The position numbers and the translations under genes were made by a program. The notes under the pieces are model-generated. The model was not told where the DNA came from, did no database searches, and was given only the letters and a program-made list of their open reading frames with translations. From NCBI RefSeq assembly GCF_005862305.2, contig NZ_CP054021.1:4939501-5003500 (forward strand): a stretch of DNA of 64,000 nt, written 5' to 3'. The DNA comes from Rhizobium indicum (GTDB taxonomy: Bacteria; Pseudomonadota; Alphaproteobacteria; Rhizobiales; Rhizobiaceae). This document shows positions 1-9,579 of this stretch, one piece after another (within the stretch, counting starts at the first letter, position 1; every line of letters starts with the position of its first letter).

Positions 1-1
1 G

Positions 2-1042
2 CAATGGGCGGGCTCCTGCTGGTATTATCTCAGATTCCTCGATCCGGAGAACACCAGCAAACCCGTCGGGCGCGAGGCCGAGCGCTATTGGATGCCGGTC
101 GATCTCTATGTCGGCGGCGCCGAGCACGCGGTCCTGCATCTGCTCTATGCCCGCTTCTGGCATAAGGTGCTCTACGACATCGGCGTCGTTTCGACGGAAG
201 AGCCGTTCCAGCGGCTGTTCAACCAAGGCATGATCCTTGCTCATTCCTACGGCGATGCGGCTGGCCGGTATTACGCGCCGTCGTCGGTCGTCGAAGAGGA
301 GGGCAGATGGTTCGCTGGGTCGGTCGAAGTGCAGCGCGCCGTCGAGAAGATGTCGAAGTCGCGGCTGAACGTTGTCAATCCCGACGATGTTGTCGATCAG
401 TTCGGGGCCGACGCCTTGCGCCTGTACGAGATGTTCATGGGACCTCTGGACGCGGCAAAACCCTGGCAGACCGCTGGCGTGATCGGCGTGCGTCGGTTTC
501 TGGAGCGTGCCTGGCGCATTGTCTGCGACGAGAGCGATGGCCTCTCTCCAGTGGTGCTGGAGGCGGCCCCCAGCCCGCAGCTTCTGCGCTTGCGCCACCA
601 GACGGTGAAGACCGTGACGGCGGATATCGAAGCAATTCGGTTCAATACCGCGGTTTCCCGGCTGATGGAACTGGCCAACGCACTGACGGCGGAAGCAGTG
701 CGTCCGCGCGAAGTGGTGGAGACATTCGTGCTGTTGCTCGCACCCTTTGCGCCTCACATCGCGGAGGAGTTATGGAGCAAGCTTGGTCACGGGGAAACAC
801 TGACATGGGTTTCCTGGCCCACTTTCGATCCTGCAATGATCGAGATGGAGACCCGCGAATATGTCGTGCAGATCAACGGCAAGGTTCGCCACCGCTTCGA
901 AGCCGCCGCCGATCTCGGCGAGGCGCTGCTTGCAGCGGCGCGATCCGAACCTTCCGTTATGGCCTTGCTCGACGGCAAAACGGTGGTCAAGGAAGTTCTG
1001 GTTCCGGGGCGACTGGTGAATTTCGTCGTCGAAGACCTGTGA
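2..1042 (+). CDS. leuS: Leucyl-tRNA synthetase, C-terminal part (5' end outside window)
   Basis: Charges tRNA-Leu with leucine in the cytoplasm. The reading frame is open from base 2, so the gene starts outside the window; about 346 residues remain of a family usually near 850-880. Seen directly: WAGSCWYYLR at the left edge, the class I motif VEKMSKSRLN (KMSKS loop), the HVGGAEHAV-type segment (VGGAEHAVLHLLYARFWHK) and the anticodon-binding and C-terminal domain ending in VPGRLVNF. The frame is intact to its TGA. In rhizobia the housekeeping leuS is, as I recall it, followed by an LPS-assembly lipoprotein gene and holA; here it is followed by a convergent LacI gene, so this may be an additional copy. 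The family call is certain, the paralogue idea is inference. Confidence 0.95.
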   Translation, partial: QWAGSCWYYLRFLDPENTSKPVGREAERYWMPVDLYVGGAEHAVLHLLYARFWHKVLYDIGVVSTEEPFQRLFNQGMILAHSYGDAAGRYYAPSSVVEEEGRWFAGSVEVQRAVEKMSKSRLNVVNPDDVVDQFGADALRLYEMFMGPLDAAKPWQTAGVIGVRRFLERAWRIVCDESDGLSPVVLEAAPSPQLLRLRHQTVKTVTADIEAIRFNTAVSRLMELANALTAEAVRPREVVETFVLLLAPFAPHIAEELWSKLGHGETLTWVSWPTFDPAMIEMETREYVVQINGKVRHRFEAAADLGEALLAAARSEPSVMALLDGKTVVKEVLVPGRLVNFVVEDL

Positions 1043-1053
1043 TGATCCAAAGC

Positions 1054-1081
1054 GGATCGTCGGATTTGAACCCGACGGTCC
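1054..1081. terminator. Hairpin between convergent leuS and lacI-type genes
   Basis: Two 10-base arms, 1054-1063 and 1072-1081, pair fully with one G-T wobble around an 8-base loop. It lies between two convergent stop codons, the usual place for a bidirectional terminator. There is no clear T-run, so termination is inferred from position. Confidence 0.45.
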
Positions 1082-1099
1082 GTTCCTTCAACCGACTGC

Positions 1100-2143
1100 C
1101 TACCTGCCACTCTCCGGCCAGGTCGGCTGACTAATGCTCTGCAGCAGTTCCGGTTCGACGCCGTCGATGCGGGCGATGACGGCTTTGGCCATTTCGCGGC
1201 CGGCGTGGCGGACGTCCTCCTGGGCGGTGATGATCTCGGGGCGGATCCAGTTGAGGATCGGCACCGATTGTTTGGAGACCATGTCGAGATCGCGGCCGAG
1301 CGCCTTGCCGGCGGCTTCGATGCCGGCATTGACGGCGATTGCAGCACTGCCGGCCGAACAGACGATGCCATCCGGTGCGTTGGCCGAGCGCATCATCACC
1401 TCGACGACGTCGCGGATGTCGGCGAGCGGGGCGTCGGTGTTGATGCGCAGCGGCACTTCCTCGGCGCCATAATCATGCAGGCCGGTCTGGAAGCCGATGC
1501 GGATATGGGCGTAGTAAGTGAGTTTGCTCGGCGGCTGCAGCAGCGCGATGCGGCGCCGGCCGCGCTTGACCAGCTTTTCCACCGCCTTATGGGCGAAGGC
1601 CTCGTTGTCGAAATCGTGGAAGGGATGCGTCAGACCCGCATCGGTGCGCCCATGCGTGGCAAAGGGCATGCCGCGCTCGCTCAGCAGCCTTACGCGCGGA
1701 TCGTCTGGCTCGATGCGTGAGATGATGACGCCGTCGGCCGAGCCGGTATCAAGGATATAGCGCACCGGCAGCATCGGGTCCTTGCTGTGCGAATGCGGCG
1801 TGATGACGATATGATAGGGCGTGCCGGATAGCACCTCGGAGATGCCGAAGACCATCTGGCTCGAGAAGCCCATGATCTCCTCGTCGATGCTGAGGACGAG
1901 GGCGATGACGTTGGTCTTGCCGGTACGGAGGCGCACACCCGCCCTGTTCGGCTGGTAGCCGAGCTGGCGGGCGACCATGCGCACGCGCTCCTTGGTTTCG
2001 GCCCCGATATCCGGCGCATCCTTCAGCGCACGCGACACCGTCGTCACGCCAAGGCCCGTCATGAAGGCGATCGTCTTCAACGTCGGGCGCTCGCGCGCTG
2101 CCGGCGTCGATGCCGCGTTCCCGAAATTTCCCTTGTTTTCCAT
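1100..2143 (-). CDS. LacI-family transcriptional regulator of the mannoside region
   Basis: A 347-residue LacI/GalR repressor. An N-terminal helix-turn-helix (about residues 20-45, [20 protein letters not shown]) and the hinge ([17 protein letters not shown]) lead into a periplasmic-binding-protein-like sugar sensor domain of normal length. It is divergent from the sugar ABC operon starting at 2598, with a 454-base gap that contains a LacI-style dyad with a central CG (2246-2259). By the usual logic it represses the divergent operon and possibly itself, and is released by a sugar inducer. The inducer is unknown; genes downstream suggest a beta-mannoside or its product. About 15 poorly conserved residues precede the HTH, so a slightly later start is possible. 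Confidence 0.9.
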   Translation of the reverse strand: MENKGNFGNAASTPAARERPTLKTIAFMTGLGVTTVSRALKDAPDIGAETKERVRMVARQLGYQPNRAGVRLRTGKTNVIALVLSIDEEIMGFSSQMVFGISEVLSGTPYHIVITPHSHSKDPMLPVRYILDTGSADGVIISRIEPDDPRVRLLSERGMPFATHGRTDAGLTHPFHDFDNEAFAHKAVEKLVKRGRRRIALLQPPSKLTYYAHIRIGFQTGLHDYGAEEVPLRINTDAPLADIRDVVEVMMRSANAPDGIVCSAGSAAIAVNAGIEAAGKALGRDLDMVSKQSVPILNWIRPEIITAQEDVRHAGREMAKAVIARIDGVEPELLQSISQPTWPESGR

Positions 2144-2245
2144 CCCTTTAGGCCGTCCTGCGCGAATTGGTGTCGCTTATAGAGGCTTTTTCCAGCGTCG
2201 TAAGCCCGCCGCATGCCAAAATCGCACCTCCCTGAAGAATGCAAT

Positions 2246-2259
2246 CTGTAACGATACAG
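2246..2259. promoter_or_regulatory. Candidate LacI-family operator 1
   Basis: CTGTAACGATACAG is a 14-base dyad with six of seven pairs matched and the central CG characteristic of LacI-family operators. It sits 103 bases upstream of the regulator start, in the divergent gap before the sugar operon. The assignment is by form and position only. Confidence 0.5.
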
Positions 2260-2299
2260 TAGAAATGTCGAGTGCTTTTTGTTGTGTGCATTGCAACAT

Positions 2300-2309
2300 T
2301 GTACGTATA
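2300..2309. promoter_or_regulatory. Candidate operator 2, resembling the site before the GH43 gene
   Basis: TGTACGTATA resembles TGTACGTACA at 12696-12705, upstream of the GH43 gene. Both have a CG centre. One pair is broken in this copy. The rest of the 2144-2597 gap is AT-rich and should hold both divergent promoters; a further imperfect 19-base dyad is at 2380-2398 (TGTGTAAAATTATTACGCA). Confidence 0.35.
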
Positions 2310-2597
2310 GGTTGAATCGGCAATCCGTGCTCTGTTTTATTGCGATTGCGAAGAGACTGAATTGGAAGGCTAAATTTATTGTGTAAAATTATTACGCAAA
2401 TTCAAATTGATAAAGTGGAAACGCATGTGCGGGAACGCCCGGCCTGGTATCGTTTCAAGGGGATGCAGTGCTCCTGATGTAAACAGGCAGAAGTAGCAAT
2501 TCCGGTTATCACGGAAAAATTTGCCTGCGGGCAGTTGCGTGGAGAAATCGATTGATCTAAGTTTTTCCGGCAACGTTTCAGTGAGGGAGGAGAACTC

Positions 2598-3833
2598 ATG
2601 AAAATCCGTATAATGGCGGCCGTGCTTGCCGCTTCGGTCGCGCTTCCGTTCAGCGCCGCCAACGCCACCGATCTCGAAGTCACGCACTGGTGGACATCGG
2701 GCGGCGAATCCGCTGCCGTCGCCGAGTTGGCAAAGGCATTCGACGCCACCGGCAACCACTGGGTCGACGGTGCTATCGCCGGTTCCGGCGGCACTGCCCG
2801 TCCGATCATGATCAGCCGCATCACCGGCGGTGATCCGATGGGAGCAACCCAGTTCAACCATGGCCGCCAGGCCGAGGAACTTGTCCAGGCCGGCCTGATG
2901 CGCGATCTGACCGATGTGGCGACCGCCGAGAAGTGGAAGGACATTATTCGTCCGTCGAGCCTGCTCGATTCCTGCACCATCGACGGCAAGATCTACTGCG
3001 CTCCCGTCAACATCCACTCCTGGCAGTGGCTGTGGCTTTCGAACGCCGCCTTCAAGAAGGCCGGCGTCGAGGTTCCGAAGAATTGGGACGAGTTCGTCGC
3101 TGCTGCTCCGGCTCTCGAAAAGGCCGGCATCATTCCGCTCGCCGTCGGCGGTCAGCCGTGGCAGGCAACTGGCGCCTTCGACGTGCTGATGGTTGCGGTC
3201 GCCGGCAAGGATACCTTCAACAAGGTCTTCAAGGACAAGGATGCGGAAGTTGCCGCCGGTCCCGAAATCGCCAAGGTCTTCAAGGCGGCCGACGACGCTC
3301 GGCGCATGGCCAAAGGCAGCAACGTCCAGGATTGGAACCAGGCCACCAACCTTGTCATCACAGGCAAGGCCGGCGGCCAGATCATGGGCGACTGGGCGCA
3401 GGGTGAGTTCGCGCTCGCCGGTCAAAAGGCCGGTACCGACTATACCTGCCTGCCGGGCCTCGGCGTGAACGAGATCATCTCGACTGGCGGCGACGCCTTC
3501 TACTTCCCGCTGCTGAAGGACGAAGAAAAGTCCAAGGCGCAGGCCGTGCTTGCCAAGACCCTGCTCGATCCCAAGACCCAGGTTGCCTTTAATCTGAAGA
3601 AGGGTTCGCTGCCGGTTCGCGGCGACGTCGATCTCGCCGCCGCCAATGATTGCATGAAGAAGGGTCTCGACATCCTGGCCAAGGGCAACGTGATCCAAGG
3701 CACCGACCAGCTGCTTTCGGCCGACAGCCAGAAGCAGAAGGAAGACCTCTTCTCCGAATTCTTCGCCAATCCGTCGATGACGCCGGAAGACGCTCAGAAG
3801 CGTTTCGCCGGGATCATCGCTTCTGCTGACTGA
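2598..3833 (+). CDS. Sugar ABC transporter, periplasmic substrate-binding protein (CUT1)
   Basis: A 411-residue solute-binding protein of the MalE-like family 1 group. A Sec signal peptide occupies roughly residues 1-23 (hydrophobic core VLAASVALPFSAANA, cleavage near ANA-TD). The mature start, LEVTHWWTSGGES, is typical of oligosaccharide binders related to UgpB/AraN. A strong Shine-Dalgarno (GGAGG, 2586-2590) precedes the ATG. It is first in an operon with two permeases, an ATPase and a beta-mannosidase, so the ligand is probably a beta-mannoside or short manno-oligosaccharide; that is inference from neighbours. It is separated from the permeases by a hairpin, as is common where the binding protein is made in excess. 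Confidence 0.92.
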   Translation: MKIRIMAAVLAASVALPFSAANATDLEVTHWWTSGGESAAVAELAKAFDATGNHWVDGAIAGSGGTARPIMISRITGGDPMGATQFNHGRQAEELVQAGLMRDLTDVATAEKWKDIIRPSSLLDSCTIDGKIYCAPVNIHSWQWLWLSNAAFKKAGVEVPKNWDEFVAAAPALEKAGIIPLAVGGQPWQATGAFDVLMVAVAGKDTFNKVFKDKDAEVAAGPEIAKVFKAADDARRMAKGSNVQDWNQATNLVITGKAGGQIMGDWAQGEFALAGQKAGTDYTCLPGLGVNEIISTGGDAFYFPLLKDEEKSKAQAVLAKTLLDPKTQVAFNLKKGSLPVRGDVDLAAANDCMKKGLDILAKGNVIQGTDQLLSADSQKQKEDLFSEFFANPSMTPEDAQKRFAGIIASAD

Positions 3834-3854
3834 TCAGCAGATTCGCTGCCCTTG

Positions 3855-3881
3855 CGGTCCGGCACCCATGGTGCCGGACCG
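3855..3881 (+). terminator. Stable intercistronic hairpin after the binding-protein gene
   Basis: A perfect 12-base inverted repeat (arms 3855-3866 and 3870-3881, 3-base loop) lies 22 bases after the binding-protein stop. No T-run follows. Such structures usually protect the upstream mRNA or partly attenuate reading into the permease genes. Confidence 0.55.
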
Positions 3882-4016
3882 TTCCGGACGGCAGGTGATG
3901 GTCCGGCGGGCGGCGGCGTATCTCTGGTATCTTCAGCAGGTTTCGGAGATGGAGACGACAGGCGGCGCCTTGCCGATCTGTCACTGGTCGCAGTTGCGAT
4001 TTGAGGAGAAGTATTC

Positions 4017-4922
4017 ATGACGGGTCAAGCGCGAGCAGGCCGGCCAAATAAGTTACTGCGCAATCTGAATGCCAAGATTGCGTCCATTCCGATGATCCTG
4101 ACGGCGCTGGTGATCTTTGTCGGTGGGACGTTGTGGACGGTTTTTTATTCCTTCACCAATTCCAAGCTCCTTCCGCGGTTGAGCTTTGTCGGCTTCGATC
4201 AGTACGAGCGCCTGTGGGCTGCGCCGCGCTGGGTGACGGCGATCGAGAATCTGGCTGTCTACGGCATTCTCTCGCTGATCTTCAGCCTGGTCATCGGTTT
4301 CATGCTTGCCGCGCTGATGGACCAGAAGATCCGTTTCGAAAACACTTTCCGCACCATCTTTCTCTATCCCTTCGCGCTGTCCTTCATCGTGACGGGCCTC
4401 GTCTGGCAATGGGTTCTGAACCCCGATTTCGGCATCCAGGCTGTGGTGCGCTCGATGGGGTGGACAAGTTTCACTTTCAATCCGCTCTATACGCCTGAAA
4501 TCGTCATCTACGGCATTCTGATCGCGGCGCTGTGGCAGGGGACGGGTCTCGTCATGTGCCTGATGCTTGCCGGCCTGCGTGGGATCGACGAGGACATCTG
4601 GAAAGCGGCGCGTGTGGACGGCATTCCGATGTGGAGGACCTATCTCTTCATCGTCATCCCGATGATGCGGCCGGTCTTCATCACGACGATCGTCATCATC
4701 GCCTCCGGCATCGTCAAGGTCTACGACCTCGTGGTCGCGCAGACATCGGGCGGACCGGGCATCTCCTCGGAAGTGCCGGCGAAATATGTCTACGATTACA
4801 TGTTCCAGGCGCAGAACCTGGGGCAGGGCTTTGCTGCCTCGACCATGATGCTCGTCACAGTCGCGATCATTATCGTTCCGTGGGCCTATCTGGAATTCGG
4901 CGGAGGGCGCAAGCGTGGCTGA
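4017..4922 (+). CDS. Sugar ABC transporter permease (MalF-like)
   Basis: A 301-residue inner-membrane permease with about six transmembrane segments, the first at roughly residues 26-46. The EAA cytoplasmic loop that docks to the ATPase is visible near residues 193-220 (DIWKAARVDGIPMWRTYLF). SD TTGAGGAGAA lies 8 bases before the ATG. The 3' end overlaps the next permease by 8 bases, so the two are translationally coupled. It forms the heteromeric channel with the product at 4915-5859. Confidence 0.93.
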   Translation: MTGQARAGRPNKLLRNLNAKIASIPMILTALVIFVGGTLWTVFYSFTNSKLLPRLSFVGFDQYERLWAAPRWVTAIENLAVYGILSLIFSLVIGFMLAALMDQKIRFENTFRTIFLYPFALSFIVTGLVWQWVLNPDFGIQAVVRSMGWTSFTFNPLYTPEIVIYGILIAALWQGTGLVMCLMLAGLRGIDEDIWKAARVDGIPMWRTYLFIVIPMMRPVFITTIVIIASGIVKVYDLVVAQTSGGPGISSEVPAKYVYDYMFQAQNLGQGFAASTMMLVTVAIIIVPWAYLEFGGGRKRG

Positions 4923-5859
4923 TGTAGGAACTCTCAACACCACGTCTGCCGGCATCGACGCCGTCGCGCCGAAACTCGGCGAAGGCCCCAGCGGCCCCCG
5001 GCCGCGCCCTGCGGTGTCGGCGCGCAACATCATGCTCTATGGCACATTGACGATCGCAGCGCTCTACTATCTGCTGCCGCTCTATGTGATGGTCGTGACG
5101 TCGCTGAAGGGCATGCCGGAAATCCGTCTCGGCAACATCTTTTCGCCGCCAATGGAGATCACCTTCGAACCCTGGGTGAAAGCCTGGGCGCAGGCCTGCA
5201 CCGGGCTCAACTGCGATGGCCTGTCGCGCGGCTTCTGGAATTCAGTTCGCATCACGGTGCCGTCGGTGATCATCTCGATCGCGATCGCCTCGGTGAACGG
5301 CTACGCGCTGGCAAACTGGCGCTTCAGAGGATCCGAGCTTTTTTTCTCGATCCTCATCGTCGGCGCATTCATTCCCTATCAGGTGATGATCTATCCGATC
5401 GTCATCATCCTGCGCGAAATCGGCATCTACGGCACGCTGACCGGCCTCATTGTCGTGCATTCGATCTTCGGCATGCCGATCCTGACGCTGCTTTTCCGCA
5501 ACTATTTCGTGTCGCTGCCGGAGGAACTGTTCAAAGCGGCGCGTGTCGACGGGGCGGGCTTCTGGCAGATCTTCCTGCGGATCATGCTGCCGATGTCGCT
5601 GCCGATCTTCGTGGTCGCGATGATCCTGCAGGTGACCGGCATCTGGAACGACTTCCTGTTCGGCGTGGTCTTCACCCGGCCGGATACCTACCCGATGACC
5701 GTGCAGCTCAACAACATCGTCAATTCCGTCCAGGGCGTGAAGGAATACAACGTCAACATGGCGGCAACGATCCTCACCGGTCTCGTGCCGCTCATCGTCT
5801 ACTTCGTGTCGGGGCGGCTTTTCGTCCGCGGCATCGCCGCCGGCGCAGTGAAGGGTTGA
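4915..5859 (+). CDS. Sugar ABC transporter permease (MalG-like), GTG start
   Basis: A 314-residue partner permease. A GTG at 4915 is chosen as start because GGAGGG (4902-4907) is 7 bases upstream and the frame overlaps the previous gene. An extended Pro-rich N-terminal tail (about residues 1-35) precedes the first membrane helix. The EAA loop is at about 203-228 (ELFKAARVDGAGFWQIFL). The C-terminus ends in RLFVRGIAAGAVKG, typical of MalG-type subunits. Confidence 0.93.
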   Translation: MADVGTLNTTSAGIDAVAPKLGEGPSGPRPRPAVSARNIMLYGTLTIAALYYLLPLYVMVVTSLKGMPEIRLGNIFSPPMEITFEPWVKAWAQACTGLNCDGLSRGFWNSVRITVPSVIISIAIASVNGYALANWRFRGSELFFSILIVGAFIPYQVMIYPIVIILREIGIYGTLTGLIVVHSIFGMPILTLLFRNYFVSLPEELFKAARVDGAGFWQIFLRIMLPMSLPIFVVAMILQVTGIWNDFLFGVVFTRPDTYPMTVQLNNIVNSVQGVKEYNVNMAATILTGLVPLIVYFVSGRLFVRGIAAGAVKG

Positions 5860-5863
5860 TCTC

Positions 5864-6955
5864 ATGAATATGAATGCAAGCGTCTCCATCAAGGATCTGT
5901 CCCTGAATTTCGGCGCGGTGAGCGTGCTGAAGGATCTCAATCTCGACATCAACGACGGCGAATTCCTGGTGCTGCTCGGCTCGTCCGGCTGCGGCAAGTC
6001 GACCTTGCTGAATTGCATCGCCGGCCTGCTCGACGCCTCGGAAGGGCAGATCTTCATCAAGGGCAAGAACGTTACCTGGGAAGAGCCGAAGGACCGCGGC
6101 ATCGGCATGGTGTTCCAGTCTTATGCGCTCTATCCACAGATGACCGTCGAGAAGAACCTGTCATTCGGTCTTCGCGTCGCCAAGGTGCCGCAGGCCGAGA
6201 TCGACAAGCGGGTGGCACGTGCTTCCGAAATCCTGCAGATTCAGCCGCTGCTGAAGCGCAAGCCGGCTGAGCTATCCGGCGGCCAGCGCCAGCGCGTGGC
6301 GATCGGCCGGGCACTGGTGCGCGACGTCGACGTCTTCCTGTTCGACGAGCCGCTGTCCAATCTCGACGCCAAGCTCCGCTCGGAGCTGCGCGTCGAGATC
6401 AAGCGCCTGCACCAGTCGCTGAAGAACACGATGATCTACGTGACCCACGACCAGATCGAGGCGCTGACGCTTGCCGACCGCATCGCCATCATGAAGAGCG
6501 GCATCATCCAGCAGCTCGACGATCCGACGACGATCTATAACAGGCCGCGCAATCTGTTCGTTGCCGGCTTCATCGGCTCGCCGTCGATGAATTTCCTGCA
6601 CGGTGAGCTGGTCAAATCAGGCGAGGGCATTGCCTTTTTAGCCAACGGCGTCATTTTCTCGCTCGCTGACTACGACGCTGGCGAGACGCTGCAGCCCGGC
6701 CGCAAAGTGGTTCTCGGCGTTCGTCCTGAACACATCAAGGTTAACGAGAATACCGGCGGCGAAGAACATGACGCCACCGTCGATATCGAGGAGCCGATGG
6801 GCGCGGACAATCTGCTGTGGCTGAAACATGCCGGTCACACGATGTCTGTACGTGTCAACGGCGCACGCCGCTTCAACGTCGGAGCCAAGGTGAAGCTCAG
6901 CTTCGACATGACGGTTGCCTCGGTCTTCGATGCCGAAAGCGAGCTGCGTCTCTAG
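5864..6955 (+). CDS. Sugar ABC transporter ATP-binding protein (MsmK/UgpC type)
   Basis: A 363-residue ATPase. Walker A GSSGCGKST is at about 39-47, the Q-loop at VFQSYALYP, the signature LSGGQRQRV near 137-145, Walker B VFLFDEP near 157-163 and the H-loop in YVTHDQIEA. A C-terminal TOBE/MalK regulatory domain follows from about residue 235. It starts 4 bases after the permease stop, which completes a CUT1 importer (binding protein, two permeases, ATPase). Two in-frame ATGs (5864, 5870) could both serve. Confidence 0.95.
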   Translation: MNMNASVSIKDLSLNFGAVSVLKDLNLDINDGEFLVLLGSSGCGKSTLLNCIAGLLDASEGQIFIKGKNVTWEEPKDRGIGMVFQSYALYPQMTVEKNLSFGLRVAKVPQAEIDKRVARASEILQIQPLLKRKPAELSGGQRQRVAIGRALVRDVDVFLFDEPLSNLDAKLRSELRVEIKRLHQSLKNTMIYVTHDQIEALTLADRIAIMKSGIIQQLDDPTTIYNRPRNLFVAGFIGSPSMNFLHGELVKSGEGIAFLANGVIFSLADYDAGETLQPGRKVVLGVRPEHIKVNENTGGEEHDATVDIEEPMGADNLLWLKHAGHTMSVRVNGARRFNVGAKVKLSFDMTVASVFDAESELRL

Positions 6956-7079
6956 AGAACTCTGCGGGCGGGGCCGAAATGGCGCCGCCCTACCTCCAAT
7001 CGGCCATCAGGCCAGCCAAATTCGGCCGTGGTCCGGCTTGTCCGGCGCCTCCCAGGAGCGGCCCGATCAGGATACTACT

Positions 7080-9542
7080 ATGACATCCTTGCCGAAGAAC
7101 GGTTTCAACATCGACCTTTCCGGTTCGTGGCAGCTCGCCTCTGTCGACGGCGAGATCCGTACTGCGATCATGCTGCCGGGCGACGTGCACACCGCGCTCC
7201 ACCGTGCAGGGCTGATCCCCGATCCCTATTTCGGCCGCAATGAGGAAAAGGTGCAGTGGGTGGCCGAGCGCGAATGGGCCGTCGAGCGCAGCTTCACGCT
7301 TCCGGAGGTCGAAGGCGACTGGTATCTCGATATCGATTATCTCGACACGGTCGCCAGCGTCCACGTCAACGGCTTCCTGGCGCTCGAAGCCGACAACAGC
7401 TTCCGCCGCTACCGGCCTGACGTCTCCAGCATGCTGAAATCAGGCGACAACAGCATCCGCATCGTCTTTGCCTCCAACATTGCCGTCGGCGCTGCGCGAC
7501 AGAAGCAGCAGCCCTTTTACATTCCCTACAGCACGGGCAATTCGCCGATCCCCGACGGCAACATGCTGCGCAAGCCGCAATGCCATTTCGGCTGGGACTG
7601 GAACATTGCCATTGCGCCGCTCGGCCTCTACGGGACGATCGCGCTGAAAAAGCTCGAAACGGCGCGCATCGAACACGTCGTCACCCGCCAGACCCACAAT
7701 AATGACGGTTCGGTCGATCTCAAAGTGACGGCGACGCTGTTTTCCAAGGGGCCAGACATTGCCCAGGTCTATTTCGAGCTCGACGGCGAGCGCGTGCGCC
7801 TCGATGTCGGCGTCAACGGCGAGACCCATGTCAACCACCTCTTCCATATCGACAACCCGCGCCTCTGGTGGCCCTCCGGCAGCGGCGAGCAGGCGCTCTA
7901 CAGGCTATCCGTCGAATTGCCGACGGATGAGGTTATCAAGCAGATCGGTCTTCGCACCATCGAGCTGATCACCACGCCGGATGCGTCAGGCAGCCGCTTC
8001 GCTTTCAAGGTCAACAGCCGCGAGGTCTTCTGCCGCGGCGCCAACTGGATCCCGGCCGACGCGCTGTTTTCGCTGTCTTCGCCTGAGAAGACCGAGGACC
8101 TGCTGCAATCGGCCAAAGCCGCCAATATGAATATGATCCGCGTCTGGGGCGGCGGCTTCTACGAGCAGGATCATTTCTATGATCTCTGCGACCGACTGGG
8201 CCTCATGGTCTGGCAGGACTTCATGTTCGCCTGCAACCTCTACCCCTCGACCGAGGACTTCCTCGACAATGTAACGATCGAGGTCGATTACCAGGTGCGC
8301 CGGCTCTCCTCGCATCCGTCGATCGTGCTCTGGTGCGGCGACAACGAGCTGGTGGGTGCGCTCACCTGGTTTGAGGAATCGAGGAAGGACCGCGACCGCT
8401 ATCTCGTCTCCTATGATCGCCTCAACCGCACCATCGAGCAGGCGGTGAAGAAGGCGCTGCCCGGCGCGCTCTGGTGGCCGTCGAGCCCGGCGTCCGGCTA
8501 TCTCGATTTCGGCGATGCCTGGCATGCGGACGGGTCCGGCGACATGCACTACTGGTCGGTCTGGCACGAGAACAAGTCGTTCGACAATTACCGCTCGGTG
8601 CGTCCGCGCTTCTGCTCGGAATTCGGCTTCCAGTCCTATACGTCGCTGCCTGTGATCAGGACCTATGCCGAGGAGAAGGACATGAACGTCGCTTCCCCCG
8701 TCATGGAGCTGCACCAGAAGAATGCCGGCGGCAACGAGCGCATCGCCGGCACGATGTTCCGCTATTTCCGCTTCCCCAAGGATTTTCCGAACTTCGTCTA
8801 TCTCTCCCAGATCCAGCAGGGGCTGGCGATCAAGACGGCGGTGGAATACTGGCGGTCGCTCAAACCCCATTGCATGGGCACGATCTACTGGCAGCTCAAC
8901 GACACCTGGCCAGTGGCCTCCTGGTCGAGCCTCGACTATGGCGGCCGCTGGAAAGCGATGCACTACCTCGTCAAGCGCTTCTTCCAGCCGGTCGCGGTCG
9001 CTGCCATTCCTTCCGATGACGGAAAGACGATCCGCTTCTCGCTTGTTAACGACACGCTTGCCAATGTCAGCGTCGATCTTTCGATCTCGCTGCTGACGAC
9101 GAAGGGCGAACGCCGGCATCTGAAGGACGTGCAGGCCGTGTGTTCGCCGGATGCGGCCGTCACTGCCACGAGCATCGACGTCTCCGATATTCCAGAGGGA
9201 ACGCTGCTTGCCTGGCACTTCACCGCGTCGAACGGTACGGGCGGCGAGGGGCATTACGTCAACGGCACCTACAAGGCGCTGGAGCTGGAGCCCGCGGGGC
9301 TTGCTGTCACCCACGAATATGTCGAGGAGAATGGCGCCGTCGACATCAACGTCACCGCTAGGGGACTTGCGCTTTTCGTGATGATCGAGACCGAGACGGA
9401 CGGCAAATATTCCGACAACGCCTTCGATCTTGCGGCCGGCGAGAGCCGCCGGATCACCTTTACCCCGGCACGGCCGCTTGATCGTGGCGCGCTTCCGGAG
9501 TTCCGGTTCTACGACTTGTATTCCTGCCAGTCGGCAGATTGA
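7080..9542 (+). CDS. Beta-mannosidase, glycoside hydrolase family 2
   Basis: An 820-residue GH2 enzyme that removes terminal beta-D-mannose from manno-oligosaccharides. The ATG at 7080 is chosen because the GH2 jelly-roll domain begins right after it (FNIDLSGSWQLASVDGEIRT); in-frame sequence upstream overlaps the ATPase gene and is not conserved-looking. The catalytic domain is clear: WGGGFYEQDHFYDLCD, acid/base Glu near 423 in LWCGDNE, nucleophile Glu near 514 in CSEFGFQS, and WQLNDTWPVASW. There is no signal peptide, so the substrate is hydrolysed in the cytoplasm after import by the preceding ABC system. It is in the same operon, 124 bases downstream of the ATPase stop. Confidence 0.93.
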   Translation: MTSLPKNGFNIDLSGSWQLASVDGEIRTAIMLPGDVHTALHRAGLIPDPYFGRNEEKVQWVAEREWAVERSFTLPEVEGDWYLDIDYLDTVASVHVNGFLALEADNSFRRYRPDVSSMLKSGDNSIRIVFASNIAVGAARQKQQPFYIPYSTGNSPIPDGNMLRKPQCHFGWDWNIAIAPLGLYGTIALKKLETARIEHVVTRQTHNNDGSVDLKVTATLFSKGPDIAQVYFELDGERVRLDVGVNGETHVNHLFHIDNPRLWWPSGSGEQALYRLSVELPTDEVIKQIGLRTIELITTPDASGSRFAFKVNSREVFCRGANWIPADALFSLSSPEKTEDLLQSAKAANMNMIRVWGGGFYEQDHFYDLCDRLGLMVWQDFMFACNLYPSTEDFLDNVTIEVDYQVRRLSSHPSIVLWCGDNELVGALTWFEESRKDRDRYLVSYDRLNRTIEQAVKKALPGALWWPSSPASGYLDFGDAWHADGSGDMHYWSVWHENKSFDNYRSVRPRFCSEFGFQSYTSLPVIRTYAEEKDMNVASPVMELHQKNAGGNERIAGTMFRYFRFPKDFPNFVYLSQIQQGLAIKTAVEYWRSLKPHCMGTIYWQLNDTWPVASWSSLDYGGRWKAMHYLVKRFFQPVAVAAIPSDDGKTIRFSLVNDTLANVSVDLSISLLTTKGERRHLKDVQAVCSPDAAVTATSIDVSDIPEGTLLAWHFTASNGTGGEGHYVNGTYKALELEPAGLAVTHEYVEENGAVDINVTARGLALFVMIETETDGKYSDNAFDLAAGESRRITFTPARPLDRGALPEFRFYDLYSCQSAD

Positions 9543-9579
9543 TCTTGCAAGAATGGGCACGAGGCCCAAGGAGAACATG

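Noticed and set aside
2376-3698. 440-codon minus-strand frame
   Set aside because: Antisense to the sugar-binding protein gene, no recognisable motif, and would cover the promoter of the operon.
7986-9578. 530-codon minus-strand frame
   Set aside because: Antisense to the GH2 beta-mannosidase; composition and absence of motifs mark it as a shadow of a GC-rich gene.
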